Shown: positions 24,162 to 32,628, counted from the stretch's first letter. The stretch: 64,000 nucleotides of DNA from Actinacidiphila glaucinigra (GCF_900188405.1 NZ_FZOF01000007.1:248001-312000); one strand, 5' to 3'. The notes: generated from the letters alone by a model not told the origin. Translations and numbers: made by a program.

Positions 24162-25811
24162 CGGCGGGGCGATGAGCTGCTCCGCCCACACCGTCTTGCC
24201 CGTCTCCGTGTAGCGGGTGCCCTGCGCGTCGGTGAGCTGCGCGACGATGGCCAGCCCCCGCCCGTCCTGGTCGCTGGGCGACGCGTGACGTGGGTGCGGG
24301 GCGGCGCTGCAGGAGTCCGAGACCTCGCAGACCAGGACCCGGTCGCGGATGAGGCGCAGCCGGATCGGCCCCGTGGAGTACCGGATGGCGTTGGTGACGA
24401 GTTCGCTGACGACCAGGGTGGTGGTGAAGGCCAGCTCCGGCAGTTTCCACTCGGTCAGCAGCCGGTCCGCCCAGTCCCGTGCGTCCGCCACCGCCGCGGG
24501 GTCGTTGGCCACCTCGCGGGTGGCGACGTCGTCGGCGTCCAGGCAGCGGGTGCGGGCGGCGAGGAGCACCGGGTCCGTGCCCGGCGCGGCCGCGCGCAGG
24601 AGGCCGTCGAGCACCGTCGCCGGGTCCGCGGCCGCCGCGTCCTCGGCGGGCAGCACACGCAACCCGGTCACCTGGCCGGCGTCCCGCGCCCCGGCGGGGA
24701 TCCCGTCCGTTCCGCAGCTGAGCACCAGCACGCTGCCGGGCGGCACGTCGCACTCGGTGACCTCCGGCTCGCCGGGCGCGGGGCCGTACCCGTCCGCCGC
24801 GCCCGGGGTCGGCGCCGCGTCCGCGGCCGCGTAGCCGCCGCACGCCACCGTGCAGCGGCAGGCCACGGGGTCGTAGACGACGATCAGGCACTGGTCGGCC
24901 TCGTCGCCGACGGGGGTCGCGGCGGGCCGGTGGAGCCGGGAGATGACCTCGCCGGGGCTCATGTCCAGCAGCACCAGCGCCCGGACCGCGGCCTTGAGCT
25001 GGCTCATCGCGGTCGCCGCGGAGAGACCCTGCCCGCGTACCGAACCCGTCACCAGGGCCACCCGGGCACTGGGCAGCGGGATGACGTCCACCCAGGCGCC
25101 GGGGGCCGCGGACGCCGGCAGGTGCCCGCGCGGGTCCTCGATGGCGCTGACCCGCGCTCCCTGCGGTGCCAGCAGCGCCTCCTGCAGGATGCGCCCCGCG
25201 GCGTTCTGGACCAGGCGGCGGCGGGCGCCGTCCAGCAGCCGGGCGGCCCTGCGGGCCAGGGTGCCGGCCATCACCAGGTCGGCGCGCGAGAAGGCGGGGG
25301 AGCCCGTCGTGCGGTAGAAGGCCGCGACGCCCAGGACGACACCCCCGACGTCCAGGGGCATCACGAGCAGGGAGTGCGTCCCGGTGATCCGCAGCAGGGG
25401 GGCACGCACCGGGTCGCGGGTGAGCCATCCCGTCTGCGGGCGGAGGTTCATCACCAAATGCGGCCGCAGGTCGGTCAGCGACGCGTGGTACGGCGTTCTG
25501 GCCGGCAGGCTGCTGATCTCGCCGACCTCGTAGGCCCGCGGGATCGCGGCGCCCCGGGCCGCCCTGAAGGCACCCCGCCGGAAGGCGAGCCCGGTGGCGG
25601 GCAGGCCCGAGATGGCCGCCTGCTCCGAGACGGTGGCGTCCGACACCTCGACGGCGGCGAAGTCGGCCACGGTCGGCACGGCGGAATCCACGAGCTGCTG
25701 GGCTGCGTCGTAGGACCACGGCCGGTCCGCAGGGCCGGCCTGGGGCGGGAGGGTGGCACAGAGCATGACGTTCGCCTCGGGTGAGGTGTGGGGTCGGCGG
25801 GTGGTAGCCAT
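24150..25811 (-). CDS. SpoIIE-like GAF-PP2C-ATPase protein with a degenerate phosphatase domain
   Basis: 553 residues: GAF-like N-terminal part (about 40-190), PP2C/SpoIIE-like domain (about 215-420), HATPase_c (about 440-550). The phosphatase motifs are altered: PGAWVDV (237-243) replaces GGDWYDV, and GSVRGQG (256-262) replaces GDVxGHG, so two metal-binding aspartates are lost. The ATPase motifs are intact (VVSELVTNAIRYS, DQDGRGLAIVAQL). It may act as a binding or kinase module only. ATG at 25811 is likely; one at 25880 is possible. Divergent from a NarL-type two-component pair. Confidence 0.82.
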   Translation of the reverse strand: MATTRRPHTSPEANVMLCATLPPQAGPADRPWSYDAAQQLVDSAVPTVADFAAVEVSDATVSEQAAISGLPATGLAFRRGAFRAARGAAIPRAYEVGEISSLPARTPYHASLTDLRPHLVMNLRPQTGWLTRDPVRAPLLRITGTHSLLVMPLDVGGVVLGVAAFYRTTGSPAFSRADLVMAGTLARRAARLLDGARRRLVQNAAGRILQEALLAPQGARVSAIEDPRGHLPASAAPGAWVDVIPLPSARVALVTGSVRGQGLSAATAMSQLKAAVRALVLLDMSPGEVISRLHRPAATPVGDEADQCLIVVYDPVACRCTVACGGYAAADAAPTPGAADGYGPAPGEPEVTECDVPPGSVLVLSCGTDGIPAGARDAGQVTGLRVLPAEDAAAADPATVLDGLLRAAAPGTDPVLLAARTRCLDADDVATREVANDPAAVADARDWADRLLTEWKLPELAFTTTLVVSELVTNAIRYSTGPIRLRLIRDRVLVCEVSDSCSAAPHPRHASPSDQDGRGLAIVAQLTDAQGTRYTETGKTVWAEQLIAPPAAA

Positions 25812-25970
25812 TTCAAGCACTGACTCCGAGCCTGCCTCTCCGTCCGCGCGAACGCATCCCCGGCTGTCCGCAGACGTCATCGGGGATTTCCCGCAGACGT
25901 GACTGCGGGTTTCCCGCAACACCGGCGGCGCGGGCTGCCCGGCGCGCGCGCCCGATCTACCGTGTGTGCT

Positions 25971-26645
25971 ATGGACGTCCTCAGCCGCCCCGACGGCAGG
26001 CAGCCGCACCCGGCCATCACGGTCGTACTCGCCGACGACCACCTGGTGGTCCGCGCGGGGATGCGGCTGCTCATGGCCGCCGACCCCGCCTTCGAGATCG
26101 TTGCCGAGACGTCCACCGTCCCCGAGACGCTGGAAGCCGTCCGGCGCCACCATCCGCGGGTGCTCGTCCTGGACCTGACGATGTCCGGCAGATCCAGCCT
26201 CCCGACGATCCCGGCACTGCTGACCGAGTCACCCAGGACGCGCATCCTGGTGCTGACCATGCAGGAGGACCCGGCGTTCGCCCGCGAGGCGCTGCGCACG
26301 GGCGCGGCGGGCTACCTGCTGAAGGAGGCCGCCGCCGAGGAGCTGATCGCCGCCGCCCACCAGGTCGCGGGCGGCGCCACCTACGTCCAGCCCTCGCTCG
26401 GGGCGCGGCTGGCCGTGGAGGACCTGGACCTGGCGGAGCGGCACCACGAGGAGCCGCTCACCGACCGGGAGGCGCAGGTCCTGACCCTGCTGGCGCTGGG
26501 GCACACCAACCAGGAGATCGCCCGGCGCCTGTTCGTCTCCGTACGGACCGTGGAGACCCACCGGTCGCGGCTGCGGGACAAGCTCGGCAAGGAGAGCCGG
26601 GCCGAGCTGATCGCCGCGGCCAGAGAGCGCGGGCTGGTGGCATGA
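25971..26645 (+). CDS. NarL/FixJ-type response regulator
   Basis: 224 residues. The receiver domain (about 14-130) has ADDH at its start, the phosphoacceptor in VLVLDLTMSG and a conserved lysine in GYLLKEAA. The LuxR helix-turn-helix (about 155-215) reads LTDREAQVLTLLALG and VSVRTVETHRSRLRDKLG. TACCGT (25958-25963) lies 7 bases before the ATG, indicating a leaderless start. Its stop overlaps the kinase ATG (ATGA), so the pair is coupled. Confidence 0.93.
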   Translation: MDVLSRPDGRQPHPAITVVLADDHLVVRAGMRLLMAADPAFEIVAETSTVPETLEAVRRHHPRVLVLDLTMSGRSSLPTIPALLTESPRTRILVLTMQEDPAFAREALRTGAAGYLLKEAAAEELIAAAHQVAGGATYVQPSLGARLAVEDLDLAERHHEEPLTDREAQVLTLLALGHTNQEIARRLFVSVRTVETHRSRLRDKLGKESRAELIAAARERGLVA

Positions 26646-27727
26646 CGCCGTCCGGCCCTGGAAGGACCGGGACCCGCCTGGCCCTCGAGGGTCTGGGCAC
26701 CTGCCTCCTGGCGGCGGCGACCGTCATGGAGGTCACCGACCGCTCGCAGGCCTGGGAACTCGCCCTCGCCCTCGCCGCCGCCGTCTCGTATTTGCTGCTC
26801 ACGCCGCTGGTGGCGCCGCGGCAGCGGATGTGGCTCATCGTGGCCATCGCCTTCGCGCTGATGCTGACGGTGGCCGGGACGGTCCGTGTCGCCCAGCAGC
26901 CCTCGCTGAACGTCCTGCACGTGCTGCCGCTGCTGCTGGTCGCCTACGCCCTGCTCGCCGTCCGTTCCTCGGCGCGCCGGGAGAGCAGGCTGCGCAGGGA
27001 GCGCGTCAGGGCCCGGCACGACGGCGAGGAGCGCGAGCGCCGCCGCTGGGCGCGCGAGCTGCACGACGACACCCTGCAGGAACTCGGGGCGGTGCAGGTG
27101 GTGTTGTCCACCGCGGCCGCGGACGGGCGGCCCGAGGCCATGCGGGAGGCCATCGACCAGGCGCGCGGTCTGGTCGGCAACCAGATCGCCTCGCTGCGGC
27201 ACCTGATCGTCGACCTGCGCCCCGTCGTCCTGGACGAACTGGGCCTGCAGCCGGCCCTGCAGGCGCTGTGCCGGCGCTCCTTCGAGACGTACGGCATCCG
27301 CACCGAGTTGCGCCTCGGCCCGCGCGCGGACACCGCCTGCGGCGGGCTCACCGCCGAGACCCAGGCGCAGATGTACCGGATCGTCCAGGAGGCGATCACC
27401 AACGCCGTGAAGCACGCCGAGCCGACCCGGGTGGTGGTCAGCCTGGAGAGCGACCAGCGTTCCGTGCACGTGGCGATCACCGACAACGGGCACGGCATGG
27501 CCGCGGCGACGGCAGCGGGCCGCGCCGCCCCCCGTGCCGCCGAGCCGCCCGCGCCGCAGACCCGGGGCATCGGCCTGTCGGCGATGCGCGAGCGTGCGGA
27601 GCTCATCGACGCCCGGCTCACCGTCCGCAGCGCCCCGGGCGAGGGCACGACCGTCGACCTGCGGGTGCCGTGGGGGCCGGGCGAGCCCCCCTGCGAGCTC
27701 CGCGGCGAGGTCCCCGGCGAGGGGTGA
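26642..27727 (+). CDS. Two-component sensor histidine kinase, NarL-partner (HisKA_3) type
   Basis: 361 residues. Four or so N-terminal membrane helices (about 12-110), then the HisKA_3 dimerisation domain with the phosphoacceptor histidine in RRWARELHDDTLQELG. The HATPase_c has IVQEAITNAVKHAEP, DNGHGM and GIGLSAMRERAELI. There is no large extracellular sensor loop, so it probably senses a membrane or envelope state. It overlaps the response regulator by 4 bases; the two form a cognate pair. Confidence 0.92.
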   Translation: MTPSGPGRTGTRLALEGLGTCLLAAATVMEVTDRSQAWELALALAAAVSYLLLTPLVAPRQRMWLIVAIAFALMLTVAGTVRVAQQPSLNVLHVLPLLLVAYALLAVRSSARRESRLRRERVRARHDGEERERRRWARELHDDTLQELGAVQVVLSTAAADGRPEAMREAIDQARGLVGNQIASLRHLIVDLRPVVLDELGLQPALQALCRRSFETYGIRTELRLGPRADTACGGLTAETQAQMYRIVQEAITNAVKHAEPTRVVVSLESDQRSVHVAITDNGHGMAAATAAGRAAPRAAEPPAPQTRGIGLSAMRERAELIDARLTVRSAPGEGTTVDLRVPWGPGEPPCELRGEVPGEG

Positions 27728-27776
27728 ACACGGGCCGCCTGCGCGGGCGTGGACCTCGACCGGCAGTATGGGGGGC

Positions 27777-28409
27777 GTGCGACTGACGCCTGTGACCTGG
27801 GAACGGCTGACCGATGCCGTCGCCGACCGCGTGCTGGAGCTGAAACCGCAGGACGGCGGCGAACGCCCCCGGGTCGCCGTCGACGGGGCACCCGCCACGC
27901 GCCCGCACGCGCTGGGGGAGGCCCTGACGGAGGCACTGCGGCTGCGGGGACGGCCGGTCGTGCGGGTACGGGCGGACACCTACTGGCGGCCCGCCTCGCA
28001 GCGCTACGAGCTGGGGCGCCACGATCCCGACGCCTTCTACGAGCGCTGGCTGGACACCGGAGCGCTGTGGCGGGAGGCCTTCGGCCCGCTTGCGCCGGGC
28101 GGCACGGGGCGGGTGCTGCCCTCGCTGTGGGACCCGGTGACCGACCGTGCGACCCGGGCCTCGTACGAGGAACTCCCGCCCGGGGGCGTGCTGTTGCTGG
28201 AGGGCGCGCTGCTGCAGGGCTACGGCTTCCCCTTCGACCTCTGCGTCCACCTCAGGATGTCGGGGGCGGCCCTGGCCCGGCGCACGCCGGAGGACGAGCG
28301 CTGGACGCTCCCGGCGTACGCCCGTTACGAGCAGGAGGCCGCACCCGCCGCGACCGCGGACGTCGTGGTGCACACCGACGACCCGCGCCACCCGGCCTGG
28401 ACCGGGTGA
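27777..28409 (+). CDS. Uridine kinase-like protein with degenerate P-loop
   Basis: 210 residues similar to actinobacterial proteins annotated as uridine kinase. PRVAVDGAPATRPHAL (31-46) sits where the P-loop should be but lacks GK[ST], so ATP binding in the usual way is doubtful. RVRADTYWRPASQRYELG and LLLEGALLQGYGFPFDL resemble the substrate and Walker B regions. GTG at 27777 lies 7 bases after CAGTAT, a leaderless pattern. The real activity is uncertain. Confidence 0.7.
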   Translation: MRLTPVTWERLTDAVADRVLELKPQDGGERPRVAVDGAPATRPHALGEALTEALRLRGRPVVRVRADTYWRPASQRYELGRHDPDAFYERWLDTGALWREAFGPLAPGGTGRVLPSLWDPVTDRATRASYEELPPGGVLLLEGALLQGYGFPFDLCVHLRMSGAALARRTPEDERWTLPAYARYEQEAAPAATADVVVHTDDPRHPAWTG

Positions 28410-28461
28410 CGCGACGGCCCTTGCCGCCGCCCCTCCGCGACCGTTAGCGTCGCGGTCCACC

Positions 28462-29481
28462 ATGACTGTCGCCATCGCCCCGCTGACCACCGAGCACGTC
28501 CCCGAGGCAGCGGCCCTCCTCGGTCGCTGGTACGCCAGGACCCGCAAGGCGCTGCCCCACCAGTCGGGCCGGACCGGCGCGCCGCCGGGGGAGGAACTGC
28601 TCGGCAAGGTCCTCGCCGGGCCGGGCGTGGAGGCCGTCCTCGCCCGGGGCGGCGACGGGACGGTCACCGGCTACCTCGCCGCGACCCCGCTGGACCTCGG
28701 CGACGACGACCGGGCGGTGCTGCGCGCCCATCCGCGTTCCGCGCTGGTCTCCTACGGCGGGCACGCGCTGCGCGGCGGCCGGGACGGGGTGCCGGAGGAC
28801 GTGCTGCGCGGACTGTACGCGGCGGTGGCGGCGCGCCTGGTCGCGGAGCGCCGGCACGTGCACTACGTGGACCTGCCGGCCGACGAGGCGGTGGCCGCCG
28901 CCTGGTTCCGCACCGGCTTCGGCCTGGAGCGGGTGCGGGGCCTGATGGCGGTGCGGCCGCGCGGGCGGCAGCCGCGCGGGGTGGACGCGCTGTCGGTGCG
29001 CCGCGCCGGGCCCGGAGACCTGGACCGGATCGGGCGGATGGCGGTGGAGGCGGCACGCGCGGACCGCGGCACGGCGGTGTTCCGGCCGCAACCCGAGGGG
29101 GCGTTGGCGACGTTGCGGACGCACTACGCGGACACCCTGGCCGACGCCCGCTGCGGGGCGTGGGTCGCTGCCCGAAGGGGCGAGGAGGTCGGCATGGTGG
29201 TGCTGACGCCGGCCGCCCCGGGCCCGGTCGTGCCCGACGGGTGCGTGGAACTGGTCGAGGCGTACGTGACCCAGGCCGCGCGGGGCGAGGGCATCAGCCG
29301 GGTGCTGCTCGCGACGGCGCTGGCGTGGGCGTACGACAGCGGTTACCGGTACATCACGGCAAGCTGGCCGGCGGGTTCGCCGGTCTCGGCGGGGCACTGG
29401 CCGGCGGTGGGCTTCCGGCCGGTGGCGTACCGACTGCAGCGGGTGCTGGACCCGCGCATGGGCGTCACACCACACCGTTGA
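28462..29481 (+). CDS. GNAT family N-acetyltransferase with two domains
   Basis: 339 residues. The C-terminal domain (about 175-335) begins LSVRRAGPGDLDRIGRMAVE and contains VTQAARGEGISRVLLATALAWAY, the acetyl-CoA loop. The N-terminal domain (1-165) is a second, more diverged GNAT fold. Substrate unknown. TAGCGT at 28445-28450 lies 11 bases before the ATG, so the leader is very short. Confidence 0.82.
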   Translation: MTVAIAPLTTEHVPEAAALLGRWYARTRKALPHQSGRTGAPPGEELLGKVLAGPGVEAVLARGGDGTVTGYLAATPLDLGDDDRAVLRAHPRSALVSYGGHALRGGRDGVPEDVLRGLYAAVAARLVAERRHVHYVDLPADEAVAAAWFRTGFGLERVRGLMAVRPRGRQPRGVDALSVRRAGPGDLDRIGRMAVEAARADRGTAVFRPQPEGALATLRTHYADTLADARCGAWVAARRGEEVGMVVLTPAAPGPVVPDGCVELVEAYVTQAARGEGISRVLLATALAWAYDSGYRYITASWPAGSPVSAGHWPAVGFRPVAYRLQRVLDPRMGVTPHR

Positions 29482-29530
29482 CAGGTTTGAGTGGTGCGAA
29501 GCACTCCTCCTTCACTGTTAAACTAATGTC

Positions 29531-29623
29531 AGATCGCCCGGCGGACCCAGGAGCGTCCGCGGCGAACTCCCCAGCTGCCCCGGCCAGATCCCCCCGTCCT
29601 GGCCGGGGCTTCCCCTTGTTATT
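29531..29623 (+). ncRNA. Candidate small RNA with a C6-loop terminator hairpin
   Basis: An extended -10 box, TGT-TAAACT (29516-29524), would start RNA near 29531. GCGGAC pairs with GTCCGC in a first hairpin (about 29541-29560), and an 11-bp terminator stem follows (29577-29609) whose loop holds six consecutive C residues, then a T-rich tail. No ORF with a binding site is seen. The C6 loop recalls the actinobacterial 6C RNA, although only one such loop is visible here. Confidence 0.42.
29577..29609 (+). terminator. Strong intrinsic terminator
   Basis: GCCCCGGCCAG (29577-29587) pairs perfectly with CTGGCCGGGGC (29599-29609) around an 11-base loop containing CCCCCC, followed by TTCCCCTTGTTATT. 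It ends either the candidate small RNA or read-through from the acetyltransferase. Confidence 0.75.
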
Positions 29624-29675
29624 GGTCTGGACATGACCAATTCTTGGGAGTACCTTCACTGTTGGTCTAGACCTA
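29621..29675 (+). promoter_or_regulatory. DasR-like operators before the monooxygenase gene
   Basis: TTGGTCTAGACCTA (29662-29675) matches the core of the DasR responsive element (TGGTCTAGACCA). ATTGGTC (29621-29627) and GACCAAT (29635-29641) form a perfect 7-bp inverted repeat with a related TGGTCTGGAC core. TTGGGA (29644-29649) and TAGACC (29668-29673) could be -35 and -10 boxes, so the second operator would cover the promoter. Confidence 0.65.
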
Positions 29676-29733
29676 CCGCCCGCGGGCTGCGCACTGCTCT
29701 CAGAACTCCCCCACGTTCTCCGAGGAGCGAAGC

Positions 29734-30324
29734 ATGCACAGGAAACTCGGCCCCGCCGTCGTCGGTCTGGGCCTCGCGGCGCTGTCCGTGCTCGGCACCG
29801 GCAGCGCCTGGAGCCACGGCTACACCGACGCCCCCATCAGCCGTCAGAAGCTCTGCGCCAACGGCACCGTGACCAACTGCGGCGACATCCAGTGGGAGCC
29901 GCAGAGCGTCGAGGGCCCCAAGGGCTTCCCGACCCTCGGCCCCTCCGACGGCACCCTCTGCGCTGGTGGCAACAGCCGGTTCGCCCAGCTCGACAACCCG
30001 CGCGGCGGCACCGGCTGGCCCACCACGAAGGTGACGGCCAACCAGAACTACAGCTTCCGCTGGCAGTTCACCGCGTCGCACGCGACGAGCGACTTCAAGT
30101 ACTACATCACCAAGCAGGGCTTCGACCCCAGCCGGCCGCTCACCCGCTCCGTGCTGACCCTGACACCGTTCCTGACCGTCAACTACAACGGTGCCAGGCC
30201 GCCCGCCACCGTCACCCACCAGGGCACCATGCCCAGCCGGACCGGGAAGCACATCATCCTGGCCGTCTGGTCCGTCGCGGACACCGGCAACGCCTTCTAC
30301 GCCTGCTCCGACGTGCAGTTCTAG
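29734..30324 (+). CDS. AA10 lytic polysaccharide monooxygenase (chitin/cellulose-active)
   Basis: 196 residues. A signal peptide (1-27) ends before His28, which becomes the N-terminal copper ligand (HGYTDAPISRQ); His116 in QFTASHATSD is the second ligand and Phe188 (GNAFYACSDV) the axial residue. It is a single catalytic domain with no binding module. It would cleave crystalline chitin or cellulose oxidatively outside the cell. ATG at 29734 follows GAGGAG. The DasR-like sites upstream suggest control by N-acetylglucosamine metabolism and favour chitin. Confidence 0.93.
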   Translation: MHRKLGPAVVGLGLAALSVLGTGSAWSHGYTDAPISRQKLCANGTVTNCGDIQWEPQSVEGPKGFPTLGPSDGTLCAGGNSRFAQLDNPRGGTGWPTTKVTANQNYSFRWQFTASHATSDFKYYITKQGFDPSRPLTRSVLTLTPFLTVNYNGARPPATVTHQGTMPSRTGKHIILAVWSVADTGNAFYACSDVQF

Positions 30325-31217
30325 GCGTCCGGAGCGGGCCGGCGGCCGAGCAGCCGCTCCCGTACGGCGTCGGCTCCGGCGGGGGTGCCCCCGCCGGAGC
30401 CGGGGCCCGATCCGTCCGATTCGTCCGTGCCGTGAGTGCCTGCCGCGCCGCCGGTACGGGCGGCACGGACGCGGGTCCCGCCGTCCACCACCAGCTCGGT
30501 GCCCGTGATCCAGGCCGCCTCGTCCGAGACCAGCCAGCGTACGGCCCGGGCCACGTCGCCGGGTTCGCCGATGCGTCCCATCGGCAGCCCGGCGGCGATC
30601 GCGCCCTCGGCGTCCTGCCAGACGAAGCGCGCCATCTCCGTGCGCACCAGACCGGGGGAGACCGCGTTGACCCGTACGGCCGGGCCCAGTTCGCCCGCGA
30701 GCTGCATCGTCAGGTGCAGCAGCGCCGCCTTGCTGGTGCCGTAGGCCCCGACGTTCGGCCCGACGTGGCCGGCGCCCTCGGTGCAGACGTTGACCACCGC
30801 GCCGCCGTGCTCGCGCATCCACGCCCGCCACGCCAGCTGGGTCAGCCGCAGGGGCGCCTCGACGTTGACCGTGAACGCGGTCCGCCACAGATCCGGGTCG
30901 GCTTCCGCGAGCGGCCCGTACGGGAGGTTGGTGGCGGCGTTGTTGACCAGGACGTCCAGGCCGCCGAGCGCGCGCACCGCCAGCGCCGCGCACTGCGCGA
31001 GGTGACCGGGGTCGGCCACCGTCCCGGCCAGGGTGACCACGGTGTGTCCTGCGGTGCGCAGCCGCCCGGCCGCCGCCTCCAGCCGGACCGGGTCGCGGGC
31101 GGTGAGCAGGATGCGGGCGCCCGCGGCGGCCAGTTCCGCGGCGACGGCCAGACCGATCCCGCCGGACGCGCCGGTGACCAGCGCCGCGCGTCCGGCGAGG
31201 GGGAGGAGATCCGCCAT
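30321..31217 (-). CDS. Short-chain dehydrogenase/reductase
   Basis: 298 residues. VTGASGGIGLAVAAELAAAG is the cofactor loop, LVNNAATNLPYG the NNAG-type motif, and YGTSK the catalytic Tyr and Lys. At the usual serine position, 13 residues before the Tyr, there is a Thr (NVCTEG), which may still work. The last 45 residues are a Gly/Ala-rich tail beyond the normal fold. Its stop shares CTAG with the convergent monooxygenase gene. Substrate unknown. Confidence 0.87.
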   Translation of the reverse strand: MADLLPLAGRAALVTGASGGIGLAVAAELAAAGARILLTARDPVRLEAAAGRLRTAGHTVVTLAGTVADPGHLAQCAALAVRALGGLDVLVNNAATNLPYGPLAEADPDLWRTAFTVNVEAPLRLTQLAWRAWMREHGGAVVNVCTEGAGHVGPNVGAYGTSKAALLHLTMQLAGELGPAVRVNAVSPGLVRTEMARFVWQDAEGAIAAGLPMGRIGEPGDVARAVRWLVSDEAAWITGTELVVDGGTRVRAARTGGAAGTHGTDESDGSGPGSGGGTPAGADAVRERLLGRRPAPDA

Positions 31218-31255
31218 GGGGCGACCATGCCATGACGGGGCGTCAGTTTCCAGGG

Positions 31256-31283
31256 CCCCCGCCCCGGGATCTGGGGGCGGGGG
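31256..31283 (-). terminator. Terminator of the GH16 gene
   Basis: CCCCCGCCCC (31256-31265) pairs perfectly with GGGGCGGGGG (31274-31283), 50 bases after the GH16 stop on the minus strand. Confidence 0.6.
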
Positions 31284-31300
31284 ATCAGGCGGTCAAGTGT

Positions 31301-31344
31301 TCAGGGGATCAGAGGGTCAGGGGCTCAGGGGCTCAGGGGGTCAG
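31301..31344. repeat. 8-bp tandem repeat spanning the GH16 stop codon
   Basis: Five and a half copies of an octamer TCAGGGGN: TCAGGGGA, TCAGAGGG, TCAGGGGC, TCAGGGGC, TCAGGGGG, TCAG. The GH16 stop codon (31333-31335) is the TCA of one unit, so gain or loss of units downstream would not change the protein. Confidence 0.85.
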
Positions 31345-32628
31345 TGTCCACTTCTGGTTGGCGCCTCCGGTGCAGGTCCACAGCTGGAGCCTGGTGCCGT
31401 TGGCGGAGTTGTTGCCGGCGACGTCCAGGCACTTGTTCGCCTGCGGATTGACGATGTCGCGCGCCCCGGACAGGACCCACTTCTGGTTGGTGCCGCCGGC
31501 GCAGTCCCACAGCTGCAGCTGGGATCCGTCGGCGGTGCCGAAGTCCTTGACGTCCAGGCACTTGCCCAGGGCGCGCAGGGTGCCGTCGGAGGCCGCGGTC
31601 CACCGCTGGGCGGCGGTGCCGTTGCAGTCGTAGAGCTGGACGGGCGTGCCGTTGGCCGGGTTGGCCCCGGCGATGTCGACGCACTTGCCGGCCAGGCCCG
31701 TGATGCGGCCGGTGGTACCGCCCCCGCCCCCGCCGTCGGAGGTGGTGACGCGGACGTAGTCGACGACCAGCTGCTGCGGGAAGGCGGTGCCGCCGTCGGG
31801 GTCGCCCGGCCAGTAGCCGCCCACGGCGAGGTTGAGGATGACGAAGAACGGCTTGTTGAACACCCACTGGCGGCCGCCGAGGTCGGCGGGGGTGCGCCGC
31901 TGGTAGACGGTGCCGTCGACGGACCAGCTGATGGAGTCCGGGTTCCAGTCGACGGCGAAGGTGTGGAACGCGTCGGCGAAGGCCTGTCCGCCCGGCAGGG
32001 TGTAGCCGGCGCCGATGCCGCCCGAGCCGAAGTAGTCGGGGCCGTGGATCGTGCCGTGCACGGTGCCGGGCTCGAAGCCGACGTTCTCCATGATGTCGAT
32101 CTCGCCGCTCGCGGGCCAGCCGACGTCGCCGATGTCGTTGCCCAGCATCCAGAACGCGGGCCACATGCCCTGGCCGCGCGGGACCTTCATCCTGGTCTCG
32201 ACGTGGCCGTAGGTGGTGGTGAAGCGGCCCGCGGTGTTGAGCCGGGCGGACGTGTACTGGCAACTGCCGTACCAGCACTGGTAGCCGGCGGGGTTCTCCT
32301 TGCGGGCGGTGATGACGAGATGGCCCTGGCCGTCGAGGGCCGCGTTGCGGTTGCCCGCCGTGTAGAACTGCCGCTCGTGGTTGTTGACGTTGTCGCCGGT
32401 CTCGATCTGCCACTTGCCGCCGTCCACGGCGTTGCCGGCCGGGCCGTCGAACTCGTCGGCGAAGGTGGTGACGGCGGCGGTGGCGGCGGGGGCCGCGGGG
32501 AGGGGGCGGTCACCGGGGCCGGTGGTGGTGAGGGCGGCGAGGGCGAGGAGGCCGGCGATGCCGGCGGCGAACAGGCCGCGGGTGCGCGGGAGTCGGCGCG
32601 GGCGGGGGCGTGGGGGGAGTGCCTTCAC
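31333..32628 (-). CDS. Secreted GH16 endo-beta-1,3-glucanase (laminarinase type) with CBM13
   Basis: 431 residues: basic N-terminus and hydrophobic segment (about 18-34) forming a signal peptide, GH16 catalytic domain (about 52-295) and, after a Gly linker, a ricin-B type CBM13 (about 310-431) with three QxW-like repeats (AQRWT, NQKWV, NQKWT). GEIDIMENVG gives Glu176, Asp178 and Glu181 of the ExDxxE active site. It likely degrades laminarin or fungal wall glucan. GTG at 32628 follows AAAGG; upstream in-frame starts are Pro-rich and unconvincing. A DasR-like site lies upstream. Confidence 0.92.
   Translation of the reverse strand: MKALPPRPRPRRLPRTRGLFAAGIAGLLALAALTTTGPGDRPLPAAPAATAAVTTFADEFDGPAGNAVDGGKWQIETGDNVNNHERQFYTAGNRNAALDGQGHLVITARKENPAGYQCWYGSCQYTSARLNTAGRFTTTYGHVETRMKVPRGQGMWPAFWMLGNDIGDVGWPASGEIDIMENVGFEPGTVHGTIHGPDYFGSGGIGAGYTLPGGQAFADAFHTFAVDWNPDSISWSVDGTVYQRRTPADLGGRQWVFNKPFFVILNLAVGGYWPGDPDGGTAFPQQLVVDYVRVTTSDGGGGGGTTGRITGLAGKCVDIAGANPANGTPVQLYDCNGTAAQRWTAASDGTLRALGKCLDVKDFGTADGSQLQLWDCAGGTNQKWVLSGARDIVNPQANKCLDVAGNNSANGTRLQLWTCTGGANQKWTLTP

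Noticed and set aside
31301-31344. CRISPR-like repeats
   Set aside because: Units are 8 bp with no spacers; this is a simple tandem repeat.
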